DNA of 7,443 nt from Sutterella parvirubra YIT 11816. GTDB taxonomy: Bacteria; Pseudomonadota; Gammaproteobacteria; Burkholderiales; Burkholderiaceae_F. Shown in pieces: positions 1 to 5,047 of the stretch. The translations under genes and the position numbers were made by a program. Below the pieces are notes generated by a model. The model was not told the DNA's origin and did not search any database. It saw only the letters and a program-made list of their open reading frames with translations. Location: positions 1,562 through 9,004 of the forward strand of contig NZ_JH605019.1 of NCBI RefSeq assembly GCF_000250875.1, read 5' to 3'. The first letter of the stretch is position 1; each line of letters begins with the position of its first letter.

Positions 1-200
1 CGGGTGGGAAGGGCGGAGGAGCTTTTGGTGGTCATGTGGTCGGGTCGGTGGTCGGGTCGGTCGGGATGGTCGGGCAGGGCAGGGGTGTGCGCATTTCGTC
101 GGGCGCAGACCCCCAACCGCTTGGACGATTATCGCCCGGGCCTCAGGTTCCGGCGACCCGGAAACAAACGGTTTGCGCAGCCCCATCCCGCGCCCCGCCG
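1..200. other. Intergenic region without a supported gene
   Basis: I see no convincing gene here. The reading frames open on the plus strand are rich in Arg, Gly, Pro and Ser, show no recognisable domain, and run through a terminator and into the cytochrome gene on the opposite strand, so they are probably artefacts of high GC. The region holds a G-rich tract of short repeats (annotated separately). It probably belongs to the intergenic space before a gene that lies left of the window. Confidence 0.6.
38..85 (+). repeat. G-rich tandem 12-mer with a G-quadruplex-compatible motif
   Basis: The 12-mer GGTCGGGTCGGT occurs twice in exact tandem at 38-49 and 50-61, then decays into CGGGATGGTCGGG. 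GGG tracts begin at 42, 54, 63, 72, 77 and 82. The segment 63-85 satisfies the G3+N1-7 pattern, with four G tracts separated by loops of 6, 2 and 2 nt. Folding is not shown, and such tracts arise by chance more readily in GC-rich DNA. Confidence 0.6.
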
Positions 201-240
201 GAAAGAAAAAAGAACCCGACCGGCACACTTCCCGGTCGGG
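201..240 (-). terminator. Rho-independent terminator of the flavoprotein-cytochrome operon
   Basis: A perfect 9-bp stem (CCCGACCGG at 215-223 with CCGGTCGGG at 232-240) has an 8-nt loop. On the minus strand it is followed directly by a T-rich run, the complement of the A-rich stretch 201-214. The orientation fits the end of the minus-strand operon at 385-2239. It lies about 145 nt past the cytochrome stop codon, which leaves a long 3' untranslated region. Confidence 0.85.
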
Positions 241-384
241 CTCTCAGCCCGCGTGATCGGGCGGCTCATGTCTCACCGCCAGCCTCACGCGTCGAGGAGG
301 AGATCCGCCGCCGGAGAAGCTTGCCTTTCGGCTCGGGTCGCCCGGCGGCGGGGTTTCCGTTGATCCGGCGATCAACTCACCCGA
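241..384 (-). other. Structured 3' untranslated region of the cytochrome mRNA
   Basis: Between the cytochrome stop codon and the terminator, the minus-strand transcript can form three further perfect inverted repeats. They are a 7-bp stem with 4-nt loop at 359-376, starting 8 nt after the stop codon; a 10-bp GC-only stem at 305-314 and 342-351 with a 27-nt loop; and a 5-bp stem at 247-251 and 258-262. Followed by a strong terminator, this arrangement could stabilise the mRNA 3' end or serve as a source of a 3'-UTR-derived small RNA. The structures are read directly from the sequence; the role is inference. Confidence 0.5.
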
Positions 385-735
385 TTACGGCACCTTCCAT
401 TCCAGGTTGTGGCACGAGCCGCAGAGGTTCTGACTCTGCTGATGCCCCTTGTGGCATTCCTGGCAGTCGGTGTTGATCAGGTGGTTGTAGTGCGGATTCG
501 GGACCATGTCCTTCGTGCGTTCGGCCACCTTGTCGAGGCCGCCGTGGCAGCCGTCGCAGGCTTTGGACGACACGACGGCGCCAGGCGCCGGCGTCGCCGT
601 CTGGTGGCAGGTCTTGCATTCGACGCCGCGCGCACCGTGACGGTCCGCGAGGAAGTCCGCGGCACCCGCCGAACCCGAGAGCGCCAGCACGCCCGCCGCG
701 AGAAGGGCGGAGAGGAGTTGTTTCGTATTGAGCAT
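385..735 (-). CDS. Periplasmic tetraheme cytochrome c, flavocytochrome c heme-subunit type
   Basis: This 116-residue protein should carry electrons in the periplasm to the flavoprotein encoded just upstream. A Sec signal peptide covers about residues 1-25 (Lys5, hydrophobic 7-19, Ala-Gly-Ala cleavage site). Four CXXCH heme c sites lie at residues 40-44, 60-64, 91-95 and 105-109. His33, His82, His85 and His98 are candidate distal ligands. Heme spacing and His positions resemble the N-terminal heme domain of Shewanella Fcc3 fumarate reductase and the small tetraheme cytochromes (CctA/STC). The ATG at 735 is chosen because a strong AGGGAGGA site (complement of 742-749) precedes it by 6 nt and the signal peptide begins there; an upstream in-frame start at 789 would overlap the flavoprotein and add an Arg-rich extension that breaks the signal. 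It is the last gene of its operon. Family assignment is firm; the partner is inferred from adjacency. Confidence 0.93.
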   Translation of the reverse strand: MLNTKQLLSALLAAGVLALSGSAGAADFLADRHGARGVECKTCHQTATPAPGAVVSSKACDGCHGGLDKVAERTKDMVPNPHYNHLINTDCQECHKGHQQSQNLCGSCHNLEWKVP

Positions 736-741
736 GATCAG

Positions 742-749
742 TCCTCCCT
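742..749 (-). promoter_or_regulatory. Ribosome binding site of the tetraheme cytochrome
   Basis: The minus-strand sequence AGGGAGGA sits 6 nt before the ATG at 735 and touches the stop codon of the flavoprotein (TAA, complement of 749-751). It is the main reason for preferring the shorter cytochrome start, and it suggests the two proteins are made from one mRNA with tight coupling. Confidence 0.8.
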
Positions 750-2239
750 TACTTCGCAGCCTTCGAAGCCTTGGCACGAGCCGCCGCATGGCGCGCCGCC
801 ACGCGGCCGAACACCATGCCGCCGCCCAACTGGTTGCCGCCGATGTCGTCCTGGTACCAGAGCCCGCCCGCCGCGGCGCCCGCGGCGTAGAGCCCGGGAA
901 TGGGCTTCATCTCGAAGTTGACGACGCGCGCGTCCTTGTCGATCTTGGGGCCGCCCATCGTGCTCGCCATGCCGCCCGCGGCCGGAACCATGTAGTAGGG
1001 ACCGGTCTCAAGCGCATGCGGGGTTTCGTATTCGTAGGGCGGATCGAGTTCCTTCGCTTTCCCCGCCTTCACCGCCGCGTTGAATTCCTTGACGGTTTCA
1101 GCGAGAGCAACCGGGTCGACGCCCGCGGCCTTCGCGACCTCTTCGATCGTGTCGCCCTTCGGGACCTTGTAGCCCAAGCGGCCGAAGCGCTCGATCGTGT
1201 TCGAGAGGATGTTGTCGTTCGCGTCCGCGTCCTGACCGATCAGCATGAAGCTGCGGTTGTCGGGGGTGCGTTCCGCAATGGCCTTGGCCTTCGGGACCTG
1301 GAGCCAGGTTTCCGGCACGAAGCGCTTGCCGTTCGTGCCTACCTGGATGCCGTAGCCGGCGTGCATCAGGGGCGACGGGTTCGCGTGGCCGGTCGGGGTG
1401 ATCGGGCCCGCGTAGAACTGGTCCATGTTGACGAGCTTCGCGTGGACTTCACTCGCCAAGAGCAGGTTCTCACCCGTGATCCAGGGCGAGCCGCGCACGA
1501 TCAGCTTCGCGGCCCACGCACCGATGTACTGCGCGACCATCGCTTCGTTCGCGCCGTAGCCGCCGGTGGTCAGAATCACGCCGCCCTTGGCGCGGTAGTG
1601 CTTCGGGCCTTCGGGCGTGAGGCATTCGACGCCTTCCACTTCCCACTTGTCGTTCTTGATCAAGTGAACGGCCTTGGTGTTGTAGTGGATCTTGACGCCC
1701 GCCTTGTCCAAAGCGGCCATCAGGCAGCGAAGGAGCTTCGAGCCGCCCGAAATGCCTTCACCCGGACTGATCACGCAGCGGGAGAGTTCGGGCGCGGGGA
1801 GGTTCTCCCAGAGGAAGAAGGGCGTGCCGTGGTCGGCCAACCAGTCGATGCCGTCCCCGGCTTCGTCCGCGTAGACCTTCACGAGTTCGGGGTCGGAGTG
1901 GTAGCCCGAGAGCTTCATCATGTCGTTGAAGAACGCTTCCTTGGAATCCTCCGGATGGTTCTTCTGGAAGCGGGAGCCGACGGCGGCGATCCAACCGGAC
2001 GAATAGACGGTCGTGCCGTCCGGGCGCCCCATCTTTTCGAGGAGCACGGTCTTCGCGCCTTTTTCAGCGGCTTCGAGCGCGGCGCACATGCCGGCGAAGC
2101 CCGCGCCCACAACGACCACGTCATAGGTTTCGGGCTTGGGCTTGCCCTTCGGTTCGGGTTTCGCATGGGCGGCGCCCGCGATCAGCGCGCCGGACCCGAT
2201 GATCGTGCCTTTGAGCAAATCACGACGATTTTGGTTCAT
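749..2239 (-). CDS. Tat-exported FAD-binding reductase of the fumarate reductase/flavocytochrome c fold
   Basis: This 496-residue periplasmic flavoprotein probably reduces an organic acceptor with electrons from the adjacent tetraheme cytochrome. The N-terminus carries a twin-arginine signal (NRRDLLKG at 4-11, hydrophobic stretch, AHA near 24-26), so it is likely folded with FAD before export. The Rossmann motif VVVGAGFAG lies at 42-50, the ribose-binding Glu is Glu68, a second FAD motif TTGGYG lies at 224-229, and LYAAGAAAGG (450-459) is the C-terminal FAD-binding segment. No heme or FMN-binding domain is fused. By eye alignment with Shewanella Fcc3, the catalytic Arg402 corresponds to Gln314, His504 to Ser426 and Arg544 to Asp465, so fumarate is an unlikely substrate. 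GGAGGA lies 8 nt before the ATG. First gene of the operon. Alternatives are a steroid-, urocanate- or aromatic-acid-type enoyl reductase or dehydrogenase; the substrate is unknown. Confidence 0.92.
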   Translation of the reverse strand: MNQNRRDLLKGTIIGSGALIAGAAHAKPEPKGKPKPETYDVVVVGAGFAGMCAALEAAEKGAKTVLLEKMGRPDGTTVYSSGWIAAVGSRFQKNHPEDSKEAFFNDMMKLSGYHSDPELVKVYADEAGDGIDWLADHGTPFFLWENLPAPELSRCVISPGEGISGGSKLLRCLMAALDKAGVKIHYNTKAVHLIKNDKWEVEGVECLTPEGPKHYRAKGGVILTTGGYGANEAMVAQYIGAWAAKLIVRGSPWITGENLLLASEVHAKLVNMDQFYAGPITPTGHANPSPLMHAGYGIQVGTNGKRFVPETWLQVPKAKAIAERTPDNRSFMLIGQDADANDNILSNTIERFGRLGYKVPKGDTIEEVAKAAGVDPVALAETVKEFNAAVKAGKAKELDPPYEYETPHALETGPYYMVPAAGGMASTMGGPKIDKDARVVNFEMKPIPGLYAAGAAAGGLWYQDDIGGNQLGGGMVFGRVAARHAAARAKASKAAK

Positions 2240-2381
2240 CTTTTAGATCCTCCGTTTTGGGGACGATTCCGCGGCCGCCCGCCTTGGTCGAGGCGTGAGA
2301 AAGGGCGGCCGTTCGGGGAAATGCGTCCTTCGGCAAGGTGCGGTCTTCAAGCGATCCGAAGCTTTGATGCCCGGGTCGCGG

Positions 2382-2407
2382 GTCTTGACGGTCTTACGCC
2401 TGTCTTA
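2382..2407 (+). repeat. Phased GTCTT direct repeats, candidate operator
   Basis: GTCTT occurs at 2382-2386, 2391-2395 and 2402-2406, spaced 9 and 11 nt, close to one helical turn. The last two copies share the longer GTCTTA. A fourth copy is at 2343-2347. Regulators that bind as head-to-tail dimers often use direct repeats about 10-11 bp apart. The location, about 145-170 nt before the flavoprotein start, fits a regulatory site, but no regulator can be named and the words are short. Confidence 0.3.
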
Positions 2408-2429
2408 AGAACCATCTTCGCGCCGTCCG

Positions 2430-2583
2430 CGTCAAAAGGCAATAAGAATTGAGGACAGGTGATGTCGAATCGGGGACATGGAGAGGTGGGAGTTTCCCCA
2501 TAAGCAGTTGGGGTGAATCGGTTGGGGAGATCCGGGCCCGCAGGTGTACGGGCAGAGGTGTCGAACCGGCTCCGTCAAAAGGC
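2430..2583 (+). repeat. Two copies of an 11-nt direct repeat, CGTCAAAAGGC
   Basis: Exact copies lie at 2430-2440 and 2573-2583, 143 nt apart, both inside the intergenic region and both followed within a few bases by A-rich sequence. The complement contains TTTTGACG, which resembles a -35 hexamer for minus-strand transcription, but neither copy has a good -10 at the right distance. Possibly paired binding sites; possibly chance. Confidence 0.35.
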
Positions 2584-2651
2584 GTAGAACGTGAAAAACC
2601 TCTCAACGAAGCGCACCTTGAGGCGTAAACTTCGCCGAAGCACACGTCCGT

Positions 2652-2697
2652 GCCGGCGCTCCCGCCGGTGCGGAAGAAGCCCGCGAGGCAGCGCCTC
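2652..2697 (+). other. Two hairpins in the probable mdaB leader
   Basis: CCGGCG (2653-2658) pairs with CGCCGG (2663-2668) across a 4-nt loop. GAGGC (2685-2689) pairs with GCCTC (2693-2697) across a 3-nt loop. Both lie 40-90 nt before the mdaB start codon and neither has a T-run, so they are not intrinsic terminators. If transcription starts upstream they would be part of the mRNA leader. No known riboswitch was recognised. Confidence 0.35.
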
Positions 2698-2740
2698 TGC
2701 GCCCCGCGGCCTTCGAATCGAACACGGAAGAGAAAAGCAA

Positions 2741-3328
2741 ATGACTCGACACGCCTTCTTCATCGACGCCGGCTGCGCGCTGGGGCACAGCGGCGGCACG
2801 TTGAACCACGCCTTCGTTGAGAAGGGTCGCAAGACCCTCGAAGCCCTCGGTTGGACGACCGACGCCACCCAGATCGAAAACGGCTGGGACGTCGAAGCCG
2901 AAGTCGAAAAGATCCTCAAGGCCGACCTCGTGGTGATCCAGACGCCGGGGTGGTGGATGTCGACGCCGTGGCAATTGAAGAAGTACGAGGACGAGGTGTT
3001 CGTCTCGCCCCGGCTCTGCGGCGGCGACGGGCGCTCGCGCAGCGACGCCTCGAAGAAGTACGGCTCGGGCGGGTTCCTGACCGACAAGCACTACATGCTC
3101 TCCTCCACCTGGAACGCGCCCTTGGAAGCCTTCACCGAGCCCGATCAGTTCTTCGGCGGCGTCGGGATCGACGGCGTCTTCCTGCCGCTTCACCGCACGA
3201 TGGCGTTCCTGGGTCTGAAGCCCACGCAGTCCTTCATGGCGAACGACGTCCACAAGAACCCCACCATCGAAGCCGACATGACGCGTTTCGTCGCGCACAT
3301 CCGGAACGTGGCGGCGGCGATCGGGTGA
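2741..3328 (+). CDS. mdaB: MdaB-type FAD-dependent NAD(P)H:quinone reductase
   Basis: This 195-residue cytoplasmic flavodoxin-fold enzyme is expected to reduce quinones by two electrons using NAD(P)H, avoiding semiquinone radicals. It matches Escherichia coli MdaB (193 residues, recalled from memory) along its whole length: GHSGGTLN at 15-22 (FAD pyrophosphate loop), TPGWWMSTPW at 68-77, KKYGSGGFL at 105-113, and TWNAPLEAFTEPDQFF at 123-138 followed by GVGIDGVFLP. The start at 2741 puts the first beta strand (RHAFFIDAG) at the N-terminus as in MdaB; a weak GGAAG lies about 10 nt upstream. Upstream in-frame codons would add 50 Arg-rich residues. The gene is alone on the plus strand, divergent from the flavoprotein operon and convergent with the porin. 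It may protect against quinone stress or help keep the quinone pool reduced; no direct link to the reductases is visible. Confidence 0.92.
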   Translation: MTRHAFFIDAGCALGHSGGTLNHAFVEKGRKTLEALGWTTDATQIENGWDVEAEVEKILKADLVVIQTPGWWMSTPWQLKKYEDEVFVSPRLCGGDGRSRSDASKKYGSGGFLTDKHYMLSSTWNAPLEAFTEPDQFFGGVGIDGVFLPLHRTMAFLGLKPTQSFMANDVHKNPTIEADMTRFVAHIRNVAAAIG

Positions 3329-3393
3329 GGTCCCGGTCGGTGAGCTGAAGGGGAGACCGCGAGGTTCTTCCTCTTCGGCCCGCACGAAAACCA

Positions 3394-3429
3394 GAACCCC
3401 CGGCATGGGCGCGGTCCGGTCGGGGGTTC
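3394..3429 (+). terminator. Probable terminator of mdaB
   Basis: A perfect 9-bp stem, GAACCCCCG (3394-3402) with CGGGGGTTC (3421-3429), encloses an 18-nt loop about 65 nt after the mdaB stop codon. The T-run on the plus strand is weak (GGTTTG). The minus strand has TTTT shortly after the stem (complement of 3387-3390), so it could also act as a backup for the porin transcript. Confidence 0.6.
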
Positions 3430-3444
3430 GGTTTGTCGAGATGA

Positions 3445-3479
3445 AGAAAATCCCCGGCACTCACATGGAGCACCGGGGA
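3445..3479 (-). terminator. Rho-independent terminator of the porin gene
   Basis: The 12-bp arms 3451-3462 and 3468-3479 pair on the minus strand with two G-U wobbles and a 5-nt loop, with a core of TCCCCGG/CCGGGGA. TTTTCT follows on the minus strand (complement of 3445-3450). It lies about 40 nt past the porin stop codon, as expected for an abundant monocistronic outer-membrane protein mRNA. Confidence 0.88.
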
Positions 3480-3520
3480 AATGCTTTCAGCTCATGCGGC
3501 CGGAGCCGCGGAGAGGCTGA

Positions 3521-4747
3521 TTAGAAGCGGTGGACGAGACCGGCCACGAAGTCGTAGGCCTTGCCTTCGTACTTGGTGGACGTCGAGTCGGTTTCAGTGA
3601 ACTCAACCTCGCGCTGGACGTAGCCCATGCCCGTGTAGAGCGTGGTGCGCTTCGAGAGGGCGTATTCGTAGCCGACGGAAGCCGTGTAGGCCTTGAGGTC
3701 GGGCTTGGCTTCGAAGGAGGGGACCTCCGCATAGGTGGAGTTCACGTTAGCTTCACCATCCATGTAGCCGATGCCGGCCTTCCAGGTGCCGCCCAAGGCG
3801 TCGAACTGCGTCGAGAGATGCACGCCGAAGCCGTCGAAGCTGAAGACACGCTGGACGGCGTCGTAATCATCGTCGGTAAACCCACTGATCTTAACAAGGT
3901 CCATGGTCGTGCCGAGAATCCCAGCAGCATCCGAGGCATCCTTGAAGTACTGCACGGCGAGGAAGGTCTTCGCGAAGCCGCAGTCGTAGGAACCCGCGAG
4001 GTTGAACGTGTAGGCGTCTTCGATCGTGTAGTCGTTGCTGCCGAGGGTGGTCGTGCCGATCTTGAGTTCGGCATTGCTCTTGTTCGTCCAGTCGACCAAG
4101 GCGCCCACTTCGAAGGGGCCGCCCGCCCACTTCGCGCCCAAGGCGGCGTAGCGGTCGGTGTTCGTCTTGTTTTCGTCACCGCCGTCGTCACCGCCCATGG
4201 CGTACTGGGCGTAGACCGTCGTGCCGGCGAAGGTCGGCGAGACGTAGGCGATCACGTTGTCGAGACGGGACGTGTAGGCGGCCATCACCTTGGTGTGACC
4301 GGCGATGTTGTCGGACCAGCCGGAGCCGAAGGCCGAAGCCATCGCACCGTAGAAGCCGACCGAGCCCGTATCGGAGACGAGCGTGCCGAGGCGGCCCATG
4401 TAGACCGTACCGAAGTCGCCGGAGACGTTCACCGTCGCTTCACGGCCGAAGAGGCGGTCTTCACCAAGCTTGCCGGAGTCGGACGAGAAGCCGTTTTCGA
4501 GCTTGAAGCCGACCTTGAGGCCGTTGCCGAGGTCTTCAGAGCCGCGCAGACCGAAGCGGGTCGCGGAGTTGACGCCGGAATCCATCGTGAAACTGTCTTC
4601 CTTGATGGAATCGCTGTCCGTAGCTTCGTACTTGGTGTGGTTGTACACCATGCCGTAGTCGATGACGCCGTAGACGTTGACGTCGGCGGCGTAGGCCGAG
4701 ATGGAAAGCGCGCCGATGGCGGCCGCAACGAGAGTCTTCTTGAACAT
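3521..4747 (-). CDS. Outer-membrane general porin, Burkholderiales type
   Basis: The 408-residue precursor forms a diffusion channel in the outer membrane, probably a 16-stranded trimer (family knowledge). Residues 1-20 are a Sec signal peptide ending Ala-Tyr-Ala. The mature protein begins ADVNVYGVIDYG, a typical first strand. The signature SATRFGLRGSEDLGNGLK (61-78) and the strand before constriction loop L3 (SGDFGTVYMGR, 109-119) match the Gram-negative porin family. The chain ends in Arg-Phe, the C-terminal aromatic residue needed for BAM-mediated assembly. The ATG at 4747 is preferred over an in-frame GTG at 4762 because GGAGAC lies 7 nt before it and the signal peptide starts there. It is transcribed alone, between its own terminator and that of the next operon. 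It could admit substrates for the periplasmic reductases nearby, but pore selectivity cannot be read from the sequence. Confidence 0.94.
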   Translation of the reverse strand: MFKKTLVAAAIGALSISAYAADVNVYGVIDYGMVYNHTKYEATDSDSIKEDSFTMDSGVNSATRFGLRGSEDLGNGLKVGFKLENGFSSDSGKLGEDRLFGREATVNVSGDFGTVYMGRLGTLVSDTGSVGFYGAMASAFGSGWSDNIAGHTKVMAAYTSRLDNVIAYVSPTFAGTTVYAQYAMGGDDGGDENKTNTDRYAALGAKWAGGPFEVGALVDWTNKSNAELKIGTTTLGSNDYTIEDAYTFNLAGSYDCGFAKTFLAVQYFKDASDAAGILGTTMDLVKISGFTDDDYDAVQRVFSFDGFGVHLSTQFDALGGTWKAGIGYMDGEANVNSTYAEVPSFEAKPDLKAYTASVGYEYALSKRTTLYTGMGYVQREVEFTETDSTSTKYEGKAYDFVAGLVHRF

Positions 4748-4754
4748 GTCCTGA

Positions 4755-4760
4755 GTCTCC
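4755..4760 (-). promoter_or_regulatory. Ribosome binding site of the porin
   Basis: GGAGAC on the minus strand, 7 nt before the ATG at 4747. It selects this start over the GTG at 4762, which would itself lie within two bases of the site. Confidence 0.75.
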
Positions 4761-4804
4761 ACTGTTTTTCTTCGGTTCGAGCGGTTTCCACCCGTTTGCG
4801 TACC

Positions 4805-4837
4805 ATTAAAGCGGCGAACTAAGCTGATCGCCTTAGT
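4805..4837 (-). promoter_or_regulatory. Candidate porin promoter with inverted repeat over the -35 region
   Basis: On the minus strand TTTAAT (complement of 4805-4810) matches the -10 consensus at five of six positions and lies 57 nt before the porin ATG. No good -35 hexamer is seen at the right distance. Instead a 6-bp inverted repeat, ACTAAG (4818-4823) with CTTAGT (4832-4837), occupies that position. This fits an activator-dependent or repressible promoter. The placement is inference; the repeat is direct observation. Confidence 0.45.
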
Positions 4838-4891
4838 GAAAACACCGTGAAAACCAAAAAATCAAGAAAAATCAGTGTGTTTGATGCAAAG

Positions 4892-4908
4892 CGGAACGAC
4901 TCGTTCCG
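4892..4908. promoter_or_regulatory. Perfect 17-bp palindrome upstream of the porin
   Basis: CGGAACGA and TCGTTCCG are perfect inverted copies flanking one central C. The site lies about 145 nt before the porin start and 56 nt beyond the terminator core of the upstream operon. No T-run follows on either strand, so it is not an intrinsic terminator. Its shape suits a dimeric DNA-binding regulator, but I do not recognise it as a known operator. Confidence 0.5.
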
Positions 4909-4963
4909 TTGTGGGTGAAGAACTTGAGTTCAAGAATCGCCTGAAACGGCCCCGGGAGGTGTG

Positions 4964-4993
4964 AAAATCCCGGCGCTCTTCGGGAGGCCGGGA
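4964..4993 (-). terminator. Rho-independent terminator of the regulator-reductase operon
   Basis: TCCCGGC (4968-4974) pairs with GCCGGGA (4987-4993), and the 12-nt interior can extend the stem by three pairs past a one-base bulge. On the minus strand TTTT follows (complement of 4964-4967). It lies about 55 nt past the stop codon at 5048. The plus strand also has CTCTTTTC after the stem, so it may work in both directions. Confidence 0.78.
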
Positions 4994-5047
4994 CTCTTTT
5001 CACCGGTACGGTATGGAGATGAACGGGCAGGCGCTCCAAACCGGGTT

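Larger units (their letters stand above)
2240..2740. promoter_or_regulatory. Divergent intergenic region between the flavoprotein operon and mdaB
   Basis: About 500 nt without a supported gene. It must contain the promoters of the minus-strand flavoprotein operon and of plus-strand mdaB. I found no promoter with good matches at both -35 and -10. Visible elements are repeats of GTCTT at 2343, 2382, 2391 and 2402 (the last two extended to GTCTTA), an 11-nt direct repeat CGTCAAAAGGC at 2430-2440 and 2573-2583, and two GC-rich hairpins close to mdaB. A reading frame that extends mdaB upstream to 2591 gives an Arg/Ser-rich peptide unlike the family, so I treat it as non-coding. Confidence 0.5.

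Noticed and set aside
4..476. Small plus-strand reading frames at the left edge
   Set aside because: They cross an intrinsic terminator and overlap the cytochrome gene. Their products are rich in Arg, Gly, Pro and Ser with no similarity I recognise.
2385..2413. TTGACG at 2385-2390 as the -35 of a plus-strand promoter
   Set aside because: At spacings of 16-18 nt the -10 candidates match the consensus poorly, and the start would be over 300 nt before mdaB.
728..2452. Long open frame of 574 codons on the plus strand opposite the first reductase
   Set aside because: It is antisense to a gene with clear Tat, FAD and Shine-Dalgarno signals. Its product is Arg/Val/His-rich with no domain, as expected for the opposite strand of a GC-rich gene.
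2591..2740. N-terminal extension of MdaB by 50 residues
   Set aside because: The extension is Arg/Ser-rich, unlike any MdaB. The family begins at the first beta strand encoded just after 2741, and the extension covers GC-rich hairpins.
3530..4822. Open frame of 430 codons on the plus strand opposite the porin
   Set aside because: The porin has a signal peptide, family signatures, C-terminal Phe and its own terminator. The antisense frame has Val/Gly/Arg repeats and no recognisable start signal.
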